Assembly: GCA_026002855.1 (NCBI GenBank)
Contig: BPGD01000001.1
Coordinates: 372,001 to 436,000 of the forward strand
DNA: 64,000 nucleotides
Source: Bryobacteraceae bacterium
Lineage (GTDB): Bacteria > Acidobacteriota > Terriglobia > Bryobacterales > Bryobacteraceae
Direction: 5' to 3'
Position 1 is the stretch's first letter. Every line of letters begins with the position of its first letter. A program made the position numbers and the translations under genes. Positions 62,807 to 64,000 of this stretch are shown here, one piece after another. Below the pieces are notes generated by a model that worked only from the letters and a program-made list of their open reading frames with translations, made no database searches and had not been told where the DNA came from.

Positions 62807-62839
62807 GTTGTTCTGCCGAAACGGCTTATGGGCAATCAT

Positions 62840-62927
62840 GGGCGAGTGCCGTGTGCAGCATAAGATATAGAAGTTTCGGGCCGGGTCCTGAATTCTCCAT
62901 CTATTATGCTGCACACGGCACTCGCCC
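62840..62927. repeat. Repeat family A: 24-base perfect inverted repeat
   Basis: A 24-base arm at 62840-62863, starting GGGCGAGTGCCG, is matched exactly in complement at 62904-62927. The 40-base spacer is AT-richer. The arm contains a variant of the family core (GAGTGCCGTGTGCAGCA). It could form a large hairpin or cruciform. No T-run follows. Confidence 0.9.
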
Positions 62928-62974
62928 GAAATTGGCAATAACACAAATCCTATCAATGGCTTGCAGTCAAAAAT

Positions 62975-63000
62975 CGAGTGCAGCATCGATGCTGCACTCG
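62975..63000. repeat. Repeat family A: 26-base perfect palindrome
   Basis: CGAGTGCAGCATC at 62975-62987 is followed directly by its complement at 62988-63000. It contains two head-to-head copies of GAGTGCAGCA. A dimeric protein could bind here. Confidence 0.9.
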
Positions 63001-63041
63001 CGCACACTTCCAGCGCCGTCAACTTCCGCGGAACCCTCTCC

Positions 63042-63152
63042 ATGGAACGTCTCCTCCGCATTCTGTTCCTCCTGATCGCTTTGAGTCCCATCGCCTGGAC
63101 CGAGCTCCTGGATCATCCCGGGACTCCACAACGAATCAGCAGTGAGTCGTGA
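63042..63152 (+). CDS. Possible small membrane peptide
   Basis: A 36-codon frame starting ATGGAACGT with a single hydrophobic helix (LLRILFLLIALSPIAW) and a polar tail. The ribosome site is weak. It lies between the two repeat regions of the element. It may be real or a chance frame; no other support is available. Confidence 0.3.
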   Translation: MERLLRILFLLIALSPIAWTELLDHPGTPQRISSES

Positions 63153-63694
63153 GAACCATCTCATGTCCGTTCGCCGCTGGCCTCATGCGCCATCAGAACG
63201 GATCTCGCGCAGTCGACTCGGAAGCGCGAGATTGCCGATGCTATCCTGGACGCGGCGCCATATTGCCGCGACCCGATGGCCGGGCTGGGAGTTGCCTCAG
63301 GGCCCTGATTTTGGCATCCGATGGCGAGTCGCGGTCGCTTACACTGCAGACTCTGGATCAGGCTCCGCGGATGATTCCAATCAGCAGCAGAGGCAGACTC
63401 CAGTCCGACACCGACAAGCAGCTCGTCACTCCAACGCGCAAAAACAGGACAGAACATCGCAGTCGGCTCGCGATCGAACCTGGGCTCTCGGCTTGGTGCG
63501 GCTTCCACGATCTTTCGAACTGGCTTGTTGAAGTGCCCTCGCGGCTTTCAGAGCCTCTGCATGCCCGTGGTAGGGCCGACGCCGCTTGCGGTGATGAAAT
63601 CCAGCAGAGAAGCCCCACTTCCCAGACAATCAGCGAAGCCGATATTTTCAGCATTCGTGACGAATTGCGGCGGAGTTCTGTCTCAGCTTCCACG
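63153..63694. other. Element stretch without a supported gene
   Basis: Several short frames exist, but none has a ribosome site, a start that fits and a recognisable product. One plus-strand frame after 63152 reads TDLAQSTRKREIADAILDAA, which looks protein-like but has no start codon, so it may be a gene remnant. Confidence 0.45.
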
Positions 63695-63737
63695 TCGGAC
63701 AGATTCGGACGGAGGGGTGGGCGCATTGCTGTCCGAA
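63695..63737. repeat. Repeat family B: first cluster
   Basis: TCGGACAG at 63695-63702 and TTCGGACGG at 63704-63712 are direct copies. CTGTCCGAA at 63729-63737 is an inverted copy of the core. The 8-base arms could pair across 26 bases. Confidence 0.8.
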
Positions 63738-63793
63738 ACTGGCCGAAGCGTAAGTTGCTGCAGGGAGGAGAGATATCCGTCTGGCCGCCGGGT

Positions 63794-63811
63794 TTCGGAC
63801 AGTTCGGACGG
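63794..63811 (+). repeat. Repeat family B: tandem pair
   Basis: TTCGGACAG followed directly by TTCGGACGG. With the inverted pair at 63915-63932 it forms an 18-base inverted repeat with one mismatch, about 103 bases apart. Confidence 0.88.
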
Positions 63812-63914
63812 TCTTTCCGGCTATATTTTCTTCTTTCATTCTTCTTCTTTTTTTTCTTCTCCTGAAAGTTGTACAGAAGGGACAATTAGAAAGAGAAGAA
63901 AGTAGGCTCCCGAT
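63812..63914. other. Spacer with pyrimidine tract
   Basis: The stretch between the inverted copies of family B contains a long C/T-rich tract with T-runs (about 63832-63863), followed by GA-rich sequence. The low complexity yields meaningless Lys- or Phe-rich frames on either strand. Confidence 0.7.
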
Positions 63915-63932
63915 CTGTCCGAACTGTCCGAA
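63915..63932 (-). repeat. Repeat family B: inverted tandem pair
   Basis: CTGTCCGAA occurs twice in tandem, the complement of two TTCGGACAG units. Confidence 0.88.
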
Positions 63933-63978
63933 GGGGCCGATTCTGATCGATAAGCCGTGCATTATCATTTGCTTGCGA

Positions 63979-63997
63979 TTCGGACAGTTTCGGACAG
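63979..63997 (+). repeat. Repeat family B: last tandem pair at window end
   Basis: TTCGGACAG at 63979-63987 and again at 63989-63997, with one extra T between. The array may continue beyond the window. Confidence 0.85.
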
Positions 63998-64000
63998 CAA

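Larger units (their letters stand above)
58486..64000. mobile_element. Integrated element (left end; continues beyond window)
   Basis: Bounded on the left by the tRNA-Lys 3' half. Contains a tyrosine integrase directed away from the boundary, a putative DNA-binding protein, an excisionase-like HTH gene, a DUF3987-like P-loop protein and an extended repeat region. No phage structural, conjugation or cargo gene is visible in this part. The right end is not reached. Confidence 0.8.

Noticed and set aside
62760-63000. CRISPR array
   Set aside because: The repeats are short, differ in orientation and spacing, and no cas gene is present.
63149-63885. Protein genes on either strand in the last kilobase
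   Set aside because: Frames end in long Phe or Lys runs from the pyrimidine tract, have no ribosome site and show no recognisable domain.

Overview
The window is GC-rich chromosomal DNA whose genes point to a heterotrophic Acidobacteriota of the Bryobacteraceae/Solibacter type. The lineage is inferred from gene families: an acidobacterial VWFA-like protein, a GWxTD protein, a PEP-CTERM protein, Tat-exported Gfo/Idh and sugar-processing enzymes, glycine-zipper lipoproteins and a hopanoid cluster. No rRNA is present to confirm it. Coding density is high, many neighbours are joined by ATGA stop/start overlaps, and GTG or TTG starts are common.

Left part (1-25 kb). A PEP-CTERM protein is followed by a GWxTD plus carboxypeptidase-regulatory/beta-barrel pair. 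Next comes a tightly packed minus-strand run: dynamin-like GTPase, thiE, two APC amino-acid permeases, a degenerate M24 'peptidase', a small secreted protein and a queuosine-precursor transporter. A plus-strand operon follows that resembles xagABC (outer-membrane barrel, glycosyltransferase with an N-terminal MshEN domain, small membrane protein) and probably makes a cell-surface polysaccharide. Then come an unknown 1124-residue secreted protein with a VWFA-like protein, a Gfo/Idh oxidoreductase, and ubiX plus gamma-glutamyltransferase beside tRNA-Ser(UGA).

Middle (25-42 kb). This holds secreted enzymes probably acting on sugar acids and lipids (Gfo/Idh, UxuA-like, DegT-like, ceramidase-like), a coiled-coil/glycine-zipper lipoprotein, an isocitrate/isopropylmalate dehydrogenase diverging from purH, a VapBC-type pair, and a five-gene operon of two FtsX permeases, an adaptor, an ATPase and an ATP-grasp enzyme.

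Hopanoid region (42-50.5 kb). ispH, a squalene-hopene-cyclase-like gene, hpnA, hpnG, two zinc alcohol dehydrogenases, hpnC and hpnD run in one direction. IspH supplies isoprenoid precursors, HpnC/HpnD take farnesyl diphosphate towards squalene, and HpnG acts on the adenosylhopane side chain. The cyclase-like protein lacks a normal DXDD motif. The two dehydrogenases directly after hpnG are candidates for the poorly defined side-chain reduction step. hpnE and hpnH are not in this window.

Right part (50.5-64 kb). A 12-repeat NHL propeller protein, a two-subunit molybdenum hydroxylase, a response regulator and a membrane protein precede the 3' half of a tRNA-Lys gene. From there to the window end lies an integrated element: tyrosine integrase, a putative DNA-binding protein, an excisionase-like HTH protein, a DUF3987-like P-loop protein, and about 1.2 kb with two families of short tandem and inverted repeats. 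The element runs past the window. These repeat arrays are the least explained structure here.
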